From the NCBI RefSeq assembly GCF_030816115.1, contig NZ_JAUSXQ010000001.1, positions 3,949,001-4,013,000 on the forward strand: a DNA stretch of 64,000 bases, read 5' to 3'. The position numbers were made by a program, and so were the translations under genes. The notes beneath the pieces are model-generated. The model saw only the letters and a program-made list of their open reading frames with translations. It searched no databases and was not told the DNA's origin. How positions within the stretch are numbered: the first letter of the stretch is position 1; each line of letters opens with the position of its first letter. Shown here piece after piece: positions 7,177 through 15,325 of the stretch. This DNA is from Chryseobacterium sp. W4I1. Lineage in GTDB: Bacteria > Bacteroidota > Bacteroidia > Flavobacteriales > Weeksellaceae.

Positions 7177-8580
7177 TTAAGCAAAGAAAAGATAAGCCAA
7201 TGCAATTGCAGTAATAACTCCAACCAGATCTGCCAGAAGCATGGCAATTACCGTATATCTTGTGTTCTTTACGGCTACTGCACCAAAGTAAACTGCAATG
7301 ACATAAAACGTTGTATCTGAACTTCCCTGAAGAACTGCGGCAAGCTTTCCTTGGAAACTGTCGGCTCCGAAGGTAGCCATAGTATCCACCATCATTCCTC
7401 TGGCTCCTGATCCGGATAAAGGCTTGATAAGTGCTGTCGGAAGCCCATCCACAAATCTAGGGTCAAAACCTACCGTATAAGCAACCCACTTCATTCCGTC
7501 AATAATTACATCAAAAACGCCTGAAGTTCTCAACAGAGAAATAGCGATCAGCATTCCAACCAAATAAGGAATGATCTTGACGCAGGTGGTAAAACCTTCT
7601 TTGGCGCCCTCAATAAAGGCATCAAAAACATTGATCTTTTTATATACAGCTCCCAGTACAATAGCAAGGAAAATAAACAGAATAAGGCCATTGCTTAATA
7701 CTTTACTGAAATCATCAAGCTGATCTTTGCTTAGCTGAACCAGATAGACCACCAGAAGTGCAATAACTGCTGAAATTCCTCCTACATATGCAATGACTAC
7801 AGGACGAAGCAGGTTGATCTTCTGATACAGCGATACAATGATCATGGCGGCTAATGTGGCTGCAAATGTAGCAATCATGCAAGGAAGGAAAATATCCGTT
7901 GGGGTTTTGGAACCCATCGAAGCCCGGATTGCAATAATAGAAACCGGGATAAGTGTCATTCCTCCGGCATGAAGACACAGAAACATGATCTGTGAATTGC
8001 TGGCGGTATCTTTATTTGGATTTAAAGTCTGCAGGCTTTCCATAGCCTTCAAACCGAATGGAGTAGCGGCATTGTCCAAACCCAGAAGATTGGCGCTGAA
8101 ATTCATCAGCATATGCCCGAAAGCGGGATGGTTTTTTGGGATCTCAGGAAATAGTTTAGAGAAGAATGGCTGTATAAATCGGCTTAAAAGATTGATTCCA
8201 CCTGCTTTTTCAGCAATACTCATGAATCCCATGAATAAAGTCATGATCCCGATCAGGCCGATGCAGATCTTTACAGCGGTTTCGGAGGTTCCGATCACGC
8301 CGTCTGCTTCCTGAATTCTGTAAACTTTTACATTCTGCTTTATAGAGTCTGTTTTGTAATGAATCCTGCTGTCTGCAAAATCATTTTTTTTCATCAGGCT
8401 GTCTCTGACAATCGGGGTAAGCATGTTCATTGGCTGTGAAGCGATCTGAACCGTGTCACCGCCTTTACCTACGACCATATCATTGAAAATGGTTTTGTAG
8501 TGGCCTGACGAAACGTATTTAATGCTGGCAATGGCAATGGCAATAATAATAAAAGCCGACCAAATTCTGCTGAGAACCAT
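7177..8580 (-). CDS. SpmA-SpmB-like fused nucleoside-recognition (Gate) domain membrane protein
   Basis: This 467-residue multi-pass inner-membrane protein contains two Gate (nucleoside recognition) domains, matching SpmA in the first half (IGLIGIMTLFMGFMSIAEKAG, then NLLGLDNAATPFGLKAM) and SpmB in the second (TTCVKIIPYLVGMLIAISLLR, SGSGARGMMVDTM, VLQGSSDTTFYVIAVYFG). In Bacillus the separate SpmA and SpmB help dehydrate the spore core. In non-sporulating bacteria the fused form is an uncharacterised transporter-like protein. About ten membrane segments are apparent. A hydrophilic insert at residues 40-85 follows the first helix. Substrate unknown. Confidence 0.85.
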   Translation of the reverse strand: MVLSRIWSAFIIIAIAIASIKYVSSGHYKTIFNDMVVGKGGDTVQIASQPMNMLTPIVRDSLMKKNDFADSRIHYKTDSIKQNVKVYRIQEADGVIGTSETAVKICIGLIGIMTLFMGFMSIAEKAGGINLLSRFIQPFFSKLFPEIPKNHPAFGHMLMNFSANLLGLDNAATPFGLKAMESLQTLNPNKDTASNSQIMFLCLHAGGMTLIPVSIIAIRASMGSKTPTDIFLPCMIATFAATLAAMIIVSLYQKINLLRPVVIAYVGGISAVIALLVVYLVQLSKDQLDDFSKVLSNGLILFIFLAIVLGAVYKKINVFDAFIEGAKEGFTTCVKIIPYLVGMLIAISLLRTSGVFDVIIDGMKWVAYTVGFDPRFVDGLPTALIKPLSGSGARGMMVDTMATFGADSFQGKLAAVLQGSSDTTFYVIAVYFGAVAVKNTRYTVIAMLLADLVGVITAIALAYLFFA

Positions 8581-8697
8581 TCTAGTTTATTTTGGTCTTA
8601 AATGTAGTGAAAATTTGAGAAAAATGATGACCCATGAATATTTTATGCGGGATCGCTTTCAGTGCTATGTAGTATGCTTTAGTGTGTTTTTTCGAAA

Positions 8698-9123
8698 TTA
8701 TAACCCCTGCTCAGTTCCCGATCGCATGGCTGCTTCAAGGATGCCAATATTGATGTCTTTCAGTGTTTTGAACTTAATGCAATATCCGCTTACGCTTGCT
8801 TTACCTATTGTTTTTCCATAGGTCTCAGGCAAGTATTTTTTATCTTTTATGCCCATGATATAAATGGATATACCCGCTGTGTTGGCGCTCATACCAATCT
8901 GATAAAACTCTTTACTGGTTCCGTTTGAATATCTAATTGTGTATGATCCGTATCCTATATTAGGGTTTGCAATAATTTGATTTTCAGCATTTTTGCCGTC
9001 CATGAACCATACTTTACATTCCGGTAATACCTGAAGTATAATTTTGTGAAGGTTCTGCATATCGCTGCTTTTGGGTTCAGGCTGACCGGTAATATAAGTA
9101 TTGATTTGTTCCTGTATGTTCAT
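8698..9123 (-). CDS. DUF1801 domain protein
   Basis: This 141-residue protein has the look of the DUF1801/YdhG-like fold: an N-terminal helix (IQEQINTYITGQPEPKSSDM), then VLPECKVWFMDGKNA and a central hydrophobic strand IGMSANTAGISIYIM. Its closing helix is LKDINIGILEAAMRSG. Proteins of this fold include frataxin-like members, but most are of unknown function and no catalytic residues are obvious. It lies 24 bases upstream of the next reverse gene's stop and may be co-transcribed with it. Confidence 0.7.
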   Translation of the reverse strand: MNIQEQINTYITGQPEPKSSDMQNLHKIILQVLPECKVWFMDGKNAENQIIANPNIGYGSYTIRYSNGTSKEFYQIGMSANTAGISIYIMGIKDKKYLPETYGKTIGKASVSGYCIKFKTLKDINIGILEAAMRSGTEQGL

Positions 9124-9147
9124 GTCAAATATTTTCCGGTGATATAC

Positions 9148-9657
9148 TTAATCTTCAAGGTAAACCAAATAGCCTTCAAAATTATCATCCAGGTTTTTCA
9201 AAACCTTTGCATCATCCATTTTTTTGGCCAGACTGTCTATAAAAAAGTTCTTCTCAAAAAACTGCCGGTGAATTCCGGGAAGCAGTTCCATAAAATAATC
9301 CATACCGATCTTATTGTTATGAAGATCCATTTTGGTTTCTAAAGGCTGATTTGGAAACAGTTCTTCATGCATATCGGTGATTCTTTTACAGAAGTCCAGT
9401 GCTTTTTCCGGGGAAGATACTTTACAGCAGTACATCATGATAAAACAGCACCACAGCGCATGCCTGAAAGCATTTCCAATACCATTATTGGAGGCCGTTT
9501 TGGGAAACTTTTTCTGTGCAATAGCGAAAGCCTGTACGGTGGCATAGAAACTCAATAATGCAAAAAGAGGATGGGGGAGAAGCAGTGATAATAAACGCAT
9601 GATCTTTTTCAGGCTCATGCTTCGGATGGTATTAAAAAATATCTTGAAAGTCCTCAT
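9148..9657 (-). CDS. DUF6973-like protein with N-terminal hydrophobic region
   Basis: This 169-residue protein has a basic start (RTFKIFFNTIRSMSLKK), a hydrophobic stretch at about 20-45, then GNAFRHALWCCFIMMYC and the conserved MDLHNNKIGMDY. The combination NAFRHALW plus DLHNN-IG is characteristic of a small His/Asp/Asn-rich domain (DUF6973 as I recall), suspected to be enzymatic but uncharacterised. His, Asp and Asn in these motifs could form an active or metal site. Several cysteines (CC, CC, C) cluster in the middle. Its role is unknown. Confidence 0.65.
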   Translation of the reverse strand: MRTFKIFFNTIRSMSLKKIMRLLSLLLPHPLFALLSFYATVQAFAIAQKKFPKTASNNGIGNAFRHALWCCFIMMYCCKVSSPEKALDFCKRITDMHEELFPNQPLETKMDLHNNKIGMDYFMELLPGIHRQFFEKNFFIDSLAKKMDDAKVLKNLDDNFEGYLVYLED

Positions 9658-9664
9658 AAATAAA

Positions 9665-9690
9665 AATCTCTCCCTAATTAGAGAGAGATT
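9665..9690 (-). terminator. Terminator downstream of accD
   Basis: AATCTCTC pairs with GAGAGATT and the inner CTAATTAG extends the stem past one mismatch. On the reverse strand it is followed by TTTTATTTAT, 20 bases beyond the accD stop. Confidence 0.7.
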
Positions 9691-9710
9691 GTATAGTGTT
9701 TGTTACAGAC

Positions 9711-10565
9711 TTATGCGTTTACAGCTAATAAATTCACTGTTTTAGCTACTGTATCTTTAATTTCAGTTCTCTTTACAATAAAATCCACGAATCCTTTTTC
9801 CTGCAGGAATTCAGAGGTCTGGAAACCTTCCGGAAGGTCTCTTCCGATAGTTTCACGGATTACTCTTGGACCGGCAAAACCGATCAATGCGCCCGGTTCG
9901 GCCATGATAATATCTGCGGTCATAGCAAAAGAAGCGGTGATTCCTCCAAAAGTAGGGTCACAAAGATAAGCAATGTATAAAAGCCCTGCCTCAGACAGTT
10001 GGGCAAGCTTAGCTTGTACTTTAGCTAACTGCATCAGTGAATAAGTCGCCTCCTGCATTCTCGCTCCTCCGGATTGACAGATGATCATATACGGAAGTTT
10101 ATTGGCGATACAGTAATCTACTGCTCTTCTGATTTTTTCACCCATTACAGAGCCTAAAGATCCCCCGATAAAAGCAAAATCCATACATGAAACCACCATT
10201 TCAGTTCCTTTTACGGTTCCTACTGCGTTTCTGATAGAGTCTGTAAGTTTTGTCTTCGCTTTTACTTCTTTTAAACGGTCTTTATAAGGTTTTGTATCCT
10301 TGAAATTCAAGATATCAATACTTTCAACATTGGCATCCAGTTCAGTGAATTTACCTTCGTCAAAAAGGATCTCAAAAAATTCTGCACTTCCAATTCTTAC
10401 GTGAAATCCGTCTTCAGGAGAAACGTAGCTGTTTCTTCTCAATTCATCATGCTCCACTATTTTTCCTGATGGAGTCTGATGCCAAAGACCTTTGGGAACA
10501 TCCTTTTTTTCATCAGTAGAGGTGGTAATGTTTTTTGCTTTTCTTTTAAACCAGTCGAATGCCAT
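9711..10565 (-). CDS. accD: Acetyl-CoA carboxylase carboxyltransferase subunit beta, without zinc-finger cysteines
   Basis: This 284-residue subunit would transfer the carboxyl group from biotin to acetyl-CoA, together with AccA, in the first step of fatty-acid synthesis. The crotonase-like core is clear: [37 protein letters not shown], and [20 protein letters not shown] with [22 protein letters not shown]. coli AccD starts with a four-cysteine zinc ribbon. Here the same region ([19 protein letters not shown] to [16 protein letters not shown]) keeps its alignment but has no cysteine at any of the four places. I recall the same loss in other flavobacterial AccD proteins. It is downstream of fbaA, separated by a repeat. 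Confidence 0.95.
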   Translation of the reverse strand: MAFDWFKRKAKNITTSTDEKKDVPKGLWHQTPSGKIVEHDELRRNSYVSPEDGFHVRIGSAEFFEILFDEGKFTELDANVESIDILNFKDTKPYKDRLKEVKAKTKLTDSIRNAVGTVKGTEMVVSCMDFAFIGGSLGSVMGEKIRRAVDYCIANKLPYMIICQSGGARMQEATYSLMQLAKVQAKLAQLSEAGLLYIAYLCDPTFGGITASFAMTADIIMAEPGALIGFAGPRVIRETIGRDLPEGFQTSEFLQEKGFVDFIVKRTEIKDTVAKTVNLLAVNA

Positions 10566-10594
10566 TTTGATTGTATTAGGGTATAAATGTAAAA

Positions 10595-10643
10595 TGTATT
10601 AATGTAAAATGCACTCATCATGAATACTTTTTACATTAATACA
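10595..10643. repeat. Intergenic inverted repeat between fbaA and accD
   Basis: TGTATTAATGTAAAA (10595-10609) is perfectly complementary in inverted orientation to TTTTACATTAATACA (10629-10643). The word ATGTAAAAT also recurs just upstream near 10587-10595. The gap of 92 bases is almost entirely this structure. It is not followed by a clear T-run on the strand of the flanking genes, so it is not a standard terminator. Confidence 0.75.
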
Positions 10644-10657
10644 AGTTTACACAGTTC

Positions 10658-11728
10658 TTATTTTAAAGTATTTACGTTATTTAAGTCTTCAAACGCTTTT
10701 ACCAGTCTTGTAGAGAAAGTTTCCTCACCTTTTCTTACCCAAACTCTTGGATCGTAGAATTTCTTGTTCGGTTTCTCTTCTCCTTCAGGGTTTCCGATTT
10801 GAGCTCTTAAATAATCAATATTGTTAACCATATAGTCTCTAACTCCTTCCGTGTAAGCGAATTGAAGGTCTGTATCAATATTCATTTTGATAACTCCGTA
10901 GTCGATAGCCTCTCTGATCTCTTCTAAAGTAGATCCTGAACCTCCATGGAATACAAAATTAACAGGCTTTTCAGCTGTTCCGAATTTTTCCTGAACATAT
11001 TTCTGTGAGTTATCAAGGATTTTTGGGGTAAGAACCACGTTTCCTGGCTTGTAAACTCCGTGTACGTTACCAAATGCAGCTGCAATCGTAAAGTTATCAG
11101 AAATAGCCTTTAATTTTTCGTAAGTATAGGCGATATCTTCAGGCTGAGTGTATAATTTAGAGTTGTCAACATCAGAATTGTCAACACCGTCTTCTTCACC
11201 TCCTGTAACACCGATTTCAACTTCCAAAGTCATCTGCATTTTAGCCATTCTTTCGAAATATTTAGTTGAAATCTCAAGATTTTCTTCTAAAGATTCTTCA
11301 GAAAGATCCAGCATGTGAGAAGAATAAAGAGACTTTCCTGTCTGTTTGTAATGCTCTTCACTGGCATCTAATAATCCGTCGATCCAAGGCAATAATTTCT
11401 TTGCACAGTGGTCAGTATGTAAAATAACAGTCGCTCCGTAAGCTTCTGCAAGTGTATGAATATGTTTGGCTCCCGCAATAGATCCTAAAATTGCTGCTTT
11501 CTGACCATCATTGCTTAATCCTTTTCCTGCATTAAAAGCAGCTCCGCCATTTGAAAACTGGATAATGACAGGAGAGTTTAATTTCGCTGCAGTTTCCATA
11601 ACAGCATTTACATTGCTTGAACCAATTACATTGACTGCTGGCAGTGCAAATTTGTTTTCTTTAGCATACTGAAAAATATCGGTAACTAATTGACCTGTGG
11701 CAACTCCTGCCGGAAAAATTCTGCTCAT
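10658..11728 (-). CDS. fbaA: Class II fructose-bisphosphate aldolase
   Basis: This 356-residue glycolytic and gluconeogenic enzyme cleaves fructose 1,6-bisphosphate into dihydroxyacetone phosphate and glyceraldehyde 3-phosphate with a zinc ion. The sequence matches the class IIA form: FALPAVNVIGSSNVNAVMETA at the start, the zinc-ligand and catalytic segment ILHTDHCAKK, the EVEIGVTGGEEDGVDN loop, AAAFGNVHGVYKPGN, and VFHGGSGS with the phosphate-binding loop, then MNIDTDLQFAYTEG. Length is normal for the family. It is upstream of accD on the same strand but with a 92-base repeat between them. Confidence 0.96.
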   Translation of the reverse strand: MSRIFPAGVATGQLVTDIFQYAKENKFALPAVNVIGSSNVNAVMETAAKLNSPVIIQFSNGGAAFNAGKGLSNDGQKAAILGSIAGAKHIHTLAEAYGATVILHTDHCAKKLLPWIDGLLDASEEHYKQTGKSLYSSHMLDLSEESLEENLEISTKYFERMAKMQMTLEVEIGVTGGEEDGVDNSDVDNSKLYTQPEDIAYTYEKLKAISDNFTIAAAFGNVHGVYKPGNVVLTPKILDNSQKYVQEKFGTAEKPVNFVFHGGSGSTLEEIREAIDYGVIKMNIDTDLQFAYTEGVRDYMVNNIDYLRAQIGNPEGEEKPNKKFYDPRVWVRKGEETFSTRLVKAFEDLNNVNTLK

Positions 11729-11799
11729 GTTTTACTTTTTATTTTAAATTATTAGGCGTTTTTAAAATTCCTGTAAAGGTAATCATTTTTGAGGAATTA

Positions 11800-12666
11800 C
11801 TAATTTCTTTTATCCCTGCCCCAAAGCAGCTTCTGACGGATCGTTTCGTAGAAACTTAAATGATTGGGCTGTACCAGAAGAAGCTGGAAACTTGCCTTTT
11901 TGATGATGATTTCTTTGTCTGTTTCTATATGGACCAGTCTGGAGTCCAGAGAAAGAGAATACTGGGGTACCCTGCTTTCCACTTTAAATTTTATTTCCAC
12001 TCTGTCATTCACAACCAACGGCCTCACATTCAGATTGTGGGGTGCAATGGGAGTAATGACAAAATTTTCGTTGTTCGGTGAGATGATGGGGCCGCCACAG
12101 CTTAATGAATAAGCCGTCGATCCTGTAGGGGTAGAGACAATAACTCCGTCTCCCCAGAAAACGTTTAAAAACTCATCATTAATATAAGAGTCTACCGTGA
12201 TCATGGACGTAGTTTCTTTCCTGGATACCGTAACATCGTTCAGGGCATAAGGAAAAAAATCGCTGGATCTTGGCGAAACAACTTCTATTACTGCTCTCCG
12301 GCTGGTTTTTACATCCCCTTTTAAGATCGCATCCAATTCTTTGAAAGCTTCTTCTTTGGTAAAGCTGGCCAGGAAACCGAGTCTTCCGGTATTTACCCCA
12401 ACAACAGGAATCTCAAGGTCTTCTATAAAGGTTAGGGAATTTACGATAGTTCCATCTCCCCCGAAGGTAAAGAAGAGATCTACTTCCTTATCCAGAAGGT
12501 CCTGTTTGCTGTTGAATGTTTCAAATATCTTTGAAAACTGAAGCGCTTCAGCCATTTCATCGTACAGAACAGATTTTATGCCCCTTGTTTCAAGTTCTGA
12601 AATAAACTTGCTTAAATATAAAAAAGTATCGAGGTCTTTTTTCTGAGAATATATGGCTGCCTTCAT
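11800..12666 (-). CDS. nadK: NAD kinase
   Basis: This 288-residue enzyme phosphorylates NAD to NADP with ATP or polyphosphate. The GGDGT motif at residues 69-73 (FTFGGDGTIVNSL) and the later GDGVIVSTPTGSTAYSLSCGGP segment with the nucleotide-binding signature are intact, as is the VGVNTGRLGFLASF strand. It begins one base after the stop of the CBS-domain gene, so the two are almost certainly co-transcribed. CBS domains often sense adenine nucleotides, which makes a regulatory link plausible but unproven. Confidence 0.95.
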   Translation of the reverse strand: MKAAIYSQKKDLDTFLYLSKFISELETRGIKSVLYDEMAEALQFSKIFETFNSKQDLLDKEVDLFFTFGGDGTIVNSLTFIEDLEIPVVGVNTGRLGFLASFTKEEAFKELDAILKGDVKTSRRAVIEVVSPRSSDFFPYALNDVTVSRKETTSMITVDSYINDEFLNVFWGDGVIVSTPTGSTAYSLSCGGPIISPNNENFVITPIAPHNLNVRPLVVNDRVEIKFKVESRVPQYSLSLDSRLVHIETDKEIIIKKASFQLLLVQPNHLSFYETIRQKLLWGRDKRN

Positions 12667-12667
12667 G

Positions 12668-13318
12668 TTATATTTCTATGAATTTTTGAAAAAATCCGAA
12701 CCGGTCCTTAAACAGATCTGATTTCTCATCAGAATAATATTTTTCTACAATTCTGTAATCATACCGGTCAAAAGTAGCATCTATCGAGGAAAGGTTTTCA
12801 TTACTTATCTTAATGGTCACCTGGATCACTTCATCAGACATCAGGGTGATAAATCCGCCATAGAATTTCGAGTTGTTGCTCTCCACAATATTGGCGATCT
12901 CCGTCATCGAATATTTTCTTGCCGCTGTTTCTACGGTAAGAATAGCTCCGGTTTCTGAAAACAGGGGATAACGTGAAAGATTCTGAAAGATATCCTCACA
13001 CGTGATATAGCCCAGGTATTTTTCATTTTTGTTGATCACCGGAATTACATTGGCACTGAAGGTATAGAACAGGCGGATGCTGTCCATGATATTATTGTCT
13101 TCCAGAATGGCAAAGCGCTCGATCTGGTGTTCAAGATCCTTCAGGATTCCATCTCCTTCATACAGAAAGTCTTCAGCAATGGCTCCGTAAAAGTGGTGGG
13201 ATTTTTTAATGAAAACATGGGAATATCCGAAATCCTCTAACATGTTCCTTGCTGATTCTATTGAGTCAGTCAGGCTAAAACACGGAAAGTCTTTTGAGAT
13301 ATAATCCTTGATAAACAT
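12668..13318 (-). CDS. CBS-domain protein with C-terminal ACT-like region
   Basis: This 216-residue cytosolic protein has two CBS motifs: residues about 10-60 (PCFSLTDSIESARNMLEDFGYSH) and about 75-130 (NIMDSIRLFYTFSANVIPVINKNEKYLGYIT). A C-terminal region of about 80 residues follows, whose alternating strands (KFYGGFITLMSDEVIQVTIKI) resemble ACT domains seen behind CBS pairs. CBS pairs usually bind ATP, ADP, AMP or NAD and act as regulatory modules. The gene directly precedes nadK with a one-base gap. It could sense the adenylate or pyridine-nucleotide state, but the ligand is unknown. Confidence 0.82.
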   Translation of the reverse strand: MFIKDYISKDFPCFSLTDSIESARNMLEDFGYSHVFIKKSHHFYGAIAEDFLYEGDGILKDLEHQIERFAILEDNNIMDSIRLFYTFSANVIPVINKNEKYLGYITCEDIFQNLSRYPLFSETGAILTVETAARKYSMTEIANIVESNNSKFYGGFITLMSDEVIQVTIKISNENLSSIDATFDRYDYRIVEKYYSDEKSDLFKDRFGFFQKFIEI

Positions 13319-13402
13319 TGTGCTAATTTATAAAAAATTAAATGAAACTTTTTCTCAAAACACCACTTTTTTTCGGCGAAAATAAAAAAGATGATGTTAA
13401 AA

Positions 13403-13433
13403 TTTGTTTGTAAATAAAAAAAAAGTATCTTTG
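13403..13433 (+). promoter_or_regulatory. Orphan Bacteroidetes-type promoter facing no forward gene
   Basis: TTTG at 13403-13406 and TATCTTTG at 13426-13433 match the -33 and -7 elements with a 19-base spacer, one of the better promoters in the window. The next forward gene is more than 1.2 kb away, and a terminator ends at 13508. Confidence 0.6.
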
Positions 13434-13439
13434 TCGCCT

Positions 13440-13508
13440 TTCATTTTTACTTTTTATTAGATTTATTTCAAACTGCACTGTCTTTTAAGGACATATGCAG
13501 TTTTTTTA
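13440..13508 (+). ncRNA. Candidate small RNA of about 70 nt
   Basis: Transcription from the promoter at 13403-13433 should start near 13438-13441. It would run through a U-rich single-stranded stretch into a hairpin, AAACTGCA (13470-13477) pairing with TGCAGTTT (13496-13503), with an inner TGTC/GACA pairing, and then seven T's at 13501-13507. No start codon with a usable reading frame is present. The RNA would be convergent with, and overlap by a few bases, the end of the TrmH-type gene. It has a complete transcription unit but no family assignment. An antisense role is possible. Confidence 0.45.
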
Positions 13509-14036
13509 TTTTAGGGCTTTTGCGAACTCCCACATTACAATTCCACCGCATACACTCACGTTCAGAGAGTGCTTGGTTCCCAACTGAGGAATTTCAAGAA
13601 ACGTGTCAATGTTCGGCAGTGCTTCATCACTTATGCCTTCCACTTCATTTCCCAGAATCAACGCATATTTTTTAGATTGATCAATGCTAAAGTCTGTTAT
13701 CATAACGCTGTCTGTCGTCTGTTCAATCCCAATGATCTCATAGCCCCGGCTTTTATAATCGCTGATCGCTGTGTTGATATCACTTTCATGGGCCCAATCT
13801 ACACTTTCTGTCGCTCCAAGTGCAGCTTTATGGATCTCCCGGTGTGGCGGCTGCGGTGTAATACCACAAAGAATGATTTTTTCAATCAGAAAAGCATCTG
13901 CCGTCCTGAAAGAAGCACCTACATTATGCATACTTCTGAGATTGTCTAAAATAATGACCAATGGAATTTTCTCAACCTTCTTGAATGTTTCTACATCGAT
14001 TCTGTTAAGTTCTTCCAGTTTTAATTTCTGTACCAA
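13506..14036 (-). CDS. SPOUT-class (TrmH/SpoU family) RNA 2'-O-methyltransferase
   Basis: This 176-residue cytosolic enzyme would methylate a ribose in tRNA or rRNA using S-adenosylmethionine. The three SpoU motifs are present: motif 1 NLRSMHNVGASFRTADAF, motif 2 YALILGNEVEGIS and motif 3 LEIPQLGTKHSLNVSVCGG. The trefoil-knot core is complete, and there is no N-terminal RNA-binding domain, as in short family members. It starts five bases after the stop of the MORN-like gene and is probably co-transcribed with it. The target nucleotide is not known. Confidence 0.9.
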   Translation of the reverse strand: MVQKLKLEELNRIDVETFKKVEKIPLVIILDNLRSMHNVGASFRTADAFLIEKIILCGITPQPPHREIHKAALGATESVDWAHESDINTAISDYKSRGYEIIGIEQTTDSVMITDFSIDQSKKYALILGNEVEGISDEALPNIDTFLEIPQLGTKHSLNVSVCGGIVMWEFAKALK

Positions 14037-14041
14037 TTGTT

Positions 14042-14662
14042 TTATTTTGTTGAGATTAATTTTCCGTCCTTGTAGATCTCGGTCTTTTCTACGCTACCGT
14101 CTTCACGGTAATGAACCCTGCTTCCGTTCCATTTATCATTGGCAAATTCTGTTTCACGCTGTACTTTCCCTGACGGATAAAGTGCCTTCCACTTTCCTAC
14201 GGCCAGCCCGTTTTCATACTGACCGATCTGTTTTACCGATTTTCCGTTCTCATAGAATAATTTGGATTCACCGTGTAATTTAGCGAATTTATAATTGGAA
14301 ATTTCACTTACTACACCAGAAGGAGTATAAAAAGTAGCGGTAAAGCTGTTATCATAGATATTTTTGTCTCCGTTTCTGAAAACTTCTTTTGAGGTAAGGG
14401 CTCCATTTTTATCATAATAAGTCCATTCTTTTACTTTAAAGTCCTTTTTATATTCGCCTTTAGCCTGAATTTTTCCATTCTCATGATAATAAATAGCATC
14501 GCCATCCACCTTTCCTTTTTTCCATTCAAGAATCTGTTTTGTCTGCCCGTTATCATAGAATGCTTTACATGATCCTTCCTGGAGTCCGTCTTTAAATCCG
14601 CACGGTTTTTGTGCTATTGCCCACGATGATGCAGAAATTAATAGCAGAAAAATGTATTTCAT
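14042..14662 (-). CDS. Exported MORN-repeat (YwqK-like) protein
   Basis: This 206-residue protein begins with a signal peptide (KYIFLLLISASSWAIAQ) and is then built of repeats with the pattern Y-x-NG-x6-G-x-Y/W. Examples are AFYDNGQTKQILEWKKGKVDG, YYHENGKIQAKGEYKKDFK, FYENGKSVKQIGQYENG, and LYPSGKVQRETEFAN. These are MORN-variant repeats of the YwqK type, which some databases label as antitoxin-like. Here the signal peptide argues for a periplasmic or surface role instead. It is the first gene of a two-gene unit with the methyltransferase. Function unknown. Confidence 0.8.
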   Translation of the reverse strand: MKYIFLLLISASSWAIAQKPCGFKDGLQEGSCKAFYDNGQTKQILEWKKGKVDGDAIYYHENGKIQAKGEYKKDFKVKEWTYYDKNGALTSKEVFRNGDKNIYDNSFTATFYTPSGVVSEISNYKFAKLHGESKLFYENGKSVKQIGQYENGLAVGKWKALYPSGKVQRETEFANDKWNGSRVHYREDGSVEKTEIYKDGKLISTK

Positions 14663-14694
14663 AGATATTTTTACTTCAAAAATAGCAAAATACT

Positions 14695-14702
14695 TATATT
14701 TG
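14695..14702 (+). promoter_or_regulatory. -7 promoter box for the exported hypothetical gene
   Basis: TATATTTG matches TAnnTTTG 15 bases before the ATG at 14718. Confidence 0.4.
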
Positions 14703-14717
14703 ATTTAAAATATTAAC

Positions 14718-15317
14718 ATGAAAAAAATATCTACTTTACTGCTGTTGGTATTCGCTTTTATATTTTCACAGGCACAGAATACCTACTATCCGCAGGCATT
14801 TTTTGATAAAAAGATGGCCAGGGAGATGCTCAGCTTCGGAAATTCCTCTATTGAGGGAGTGGCTTCCACAAAGCAGAAAGGAAAGTTTGGGATTAAACCG
14901 CTACTCGGCGAAAAACACTATGCACCAAAAGGAACGGTGGTCATGCTTTTTCCTGTAACGCCTTATTTTGATGAATTTTACAGCATGAGACGGAAATATG
15001 AGAGCAAAAAAACGACCGTATACATGTCAGAAGATGCTTTTAAATACAGACTGGAAGCTTTGACGGATGATTATGGAAGATTTAAATTTGAAAAATTAAA
15101 ACCGGGAAAATACTACCTGGAAACCATCATCAACTTTACGGCAACCGGTAGTTATCAGGAGCAAACCGGAAGATCAGATGCTTACAATGCGTATGGAGGT
15201 TATCTGTATTCATCACCGATATACCAAACGTTTTTCTATGGTTACTCTGCCGCCAACCGGGAAAGTAAATTTGTTGAAATAAAAGAGGACGGAGAGCTTA
15301 AAGAAATCAGCCTATAG
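14718..15317 (+). CDS. Exported hypothetical protein with a carboxypeptidase-regulatory-like region
   Basis: This 199-residue protein has a clear signal peptide (KKISTLLLLVFAFIFSQAQ). In the second half, TDDYGRFKFEKLKPGKYYLETII has the pattern 'G-x-F-x-F-x-x-L-x-P-G-x-Y-x-L'. This pattern is typical of carboxypeptidase-regulatory-like or transthyretin-like domains in Bacteroidetes surface proteins. A Tyr/Gly/Ser-rich segment follows (YNAYGGYLYSSPIYQTFFYG). No catalytic residues are evident. It stands alone and converges with the bestrophin gene nine bases away. Function unknown. Confidence 0.75.
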   Translation: MKKISTLLLLVFAFIFSQAQNTYYPQAFFDKKMAREMLSFGNSSIEGVASTKQKGKFGIKPLLGEKHYAPKGTVVMLFPVTPYFDEFYSMRRKYESKKTTVYMSEDAFKYRLEALTDDYGRFKFEKLKPGKYYLETIINFTATGSYQEQTGRSDAYNAYGGYLYSSPIYQTFFYGYSAANRESKFVEIKEDGELKEISL

Positions 15318-15325
15318 GTTGATTT

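Noticed and set aside
10595..10643. Inverted repeat between fbaA and accD as a plain terminator of fbaA
   Set aside because: The stem is AT-rich with a 19-base loop and no strong T-run, and its words repeat nearby, so it is listed as a repeat.
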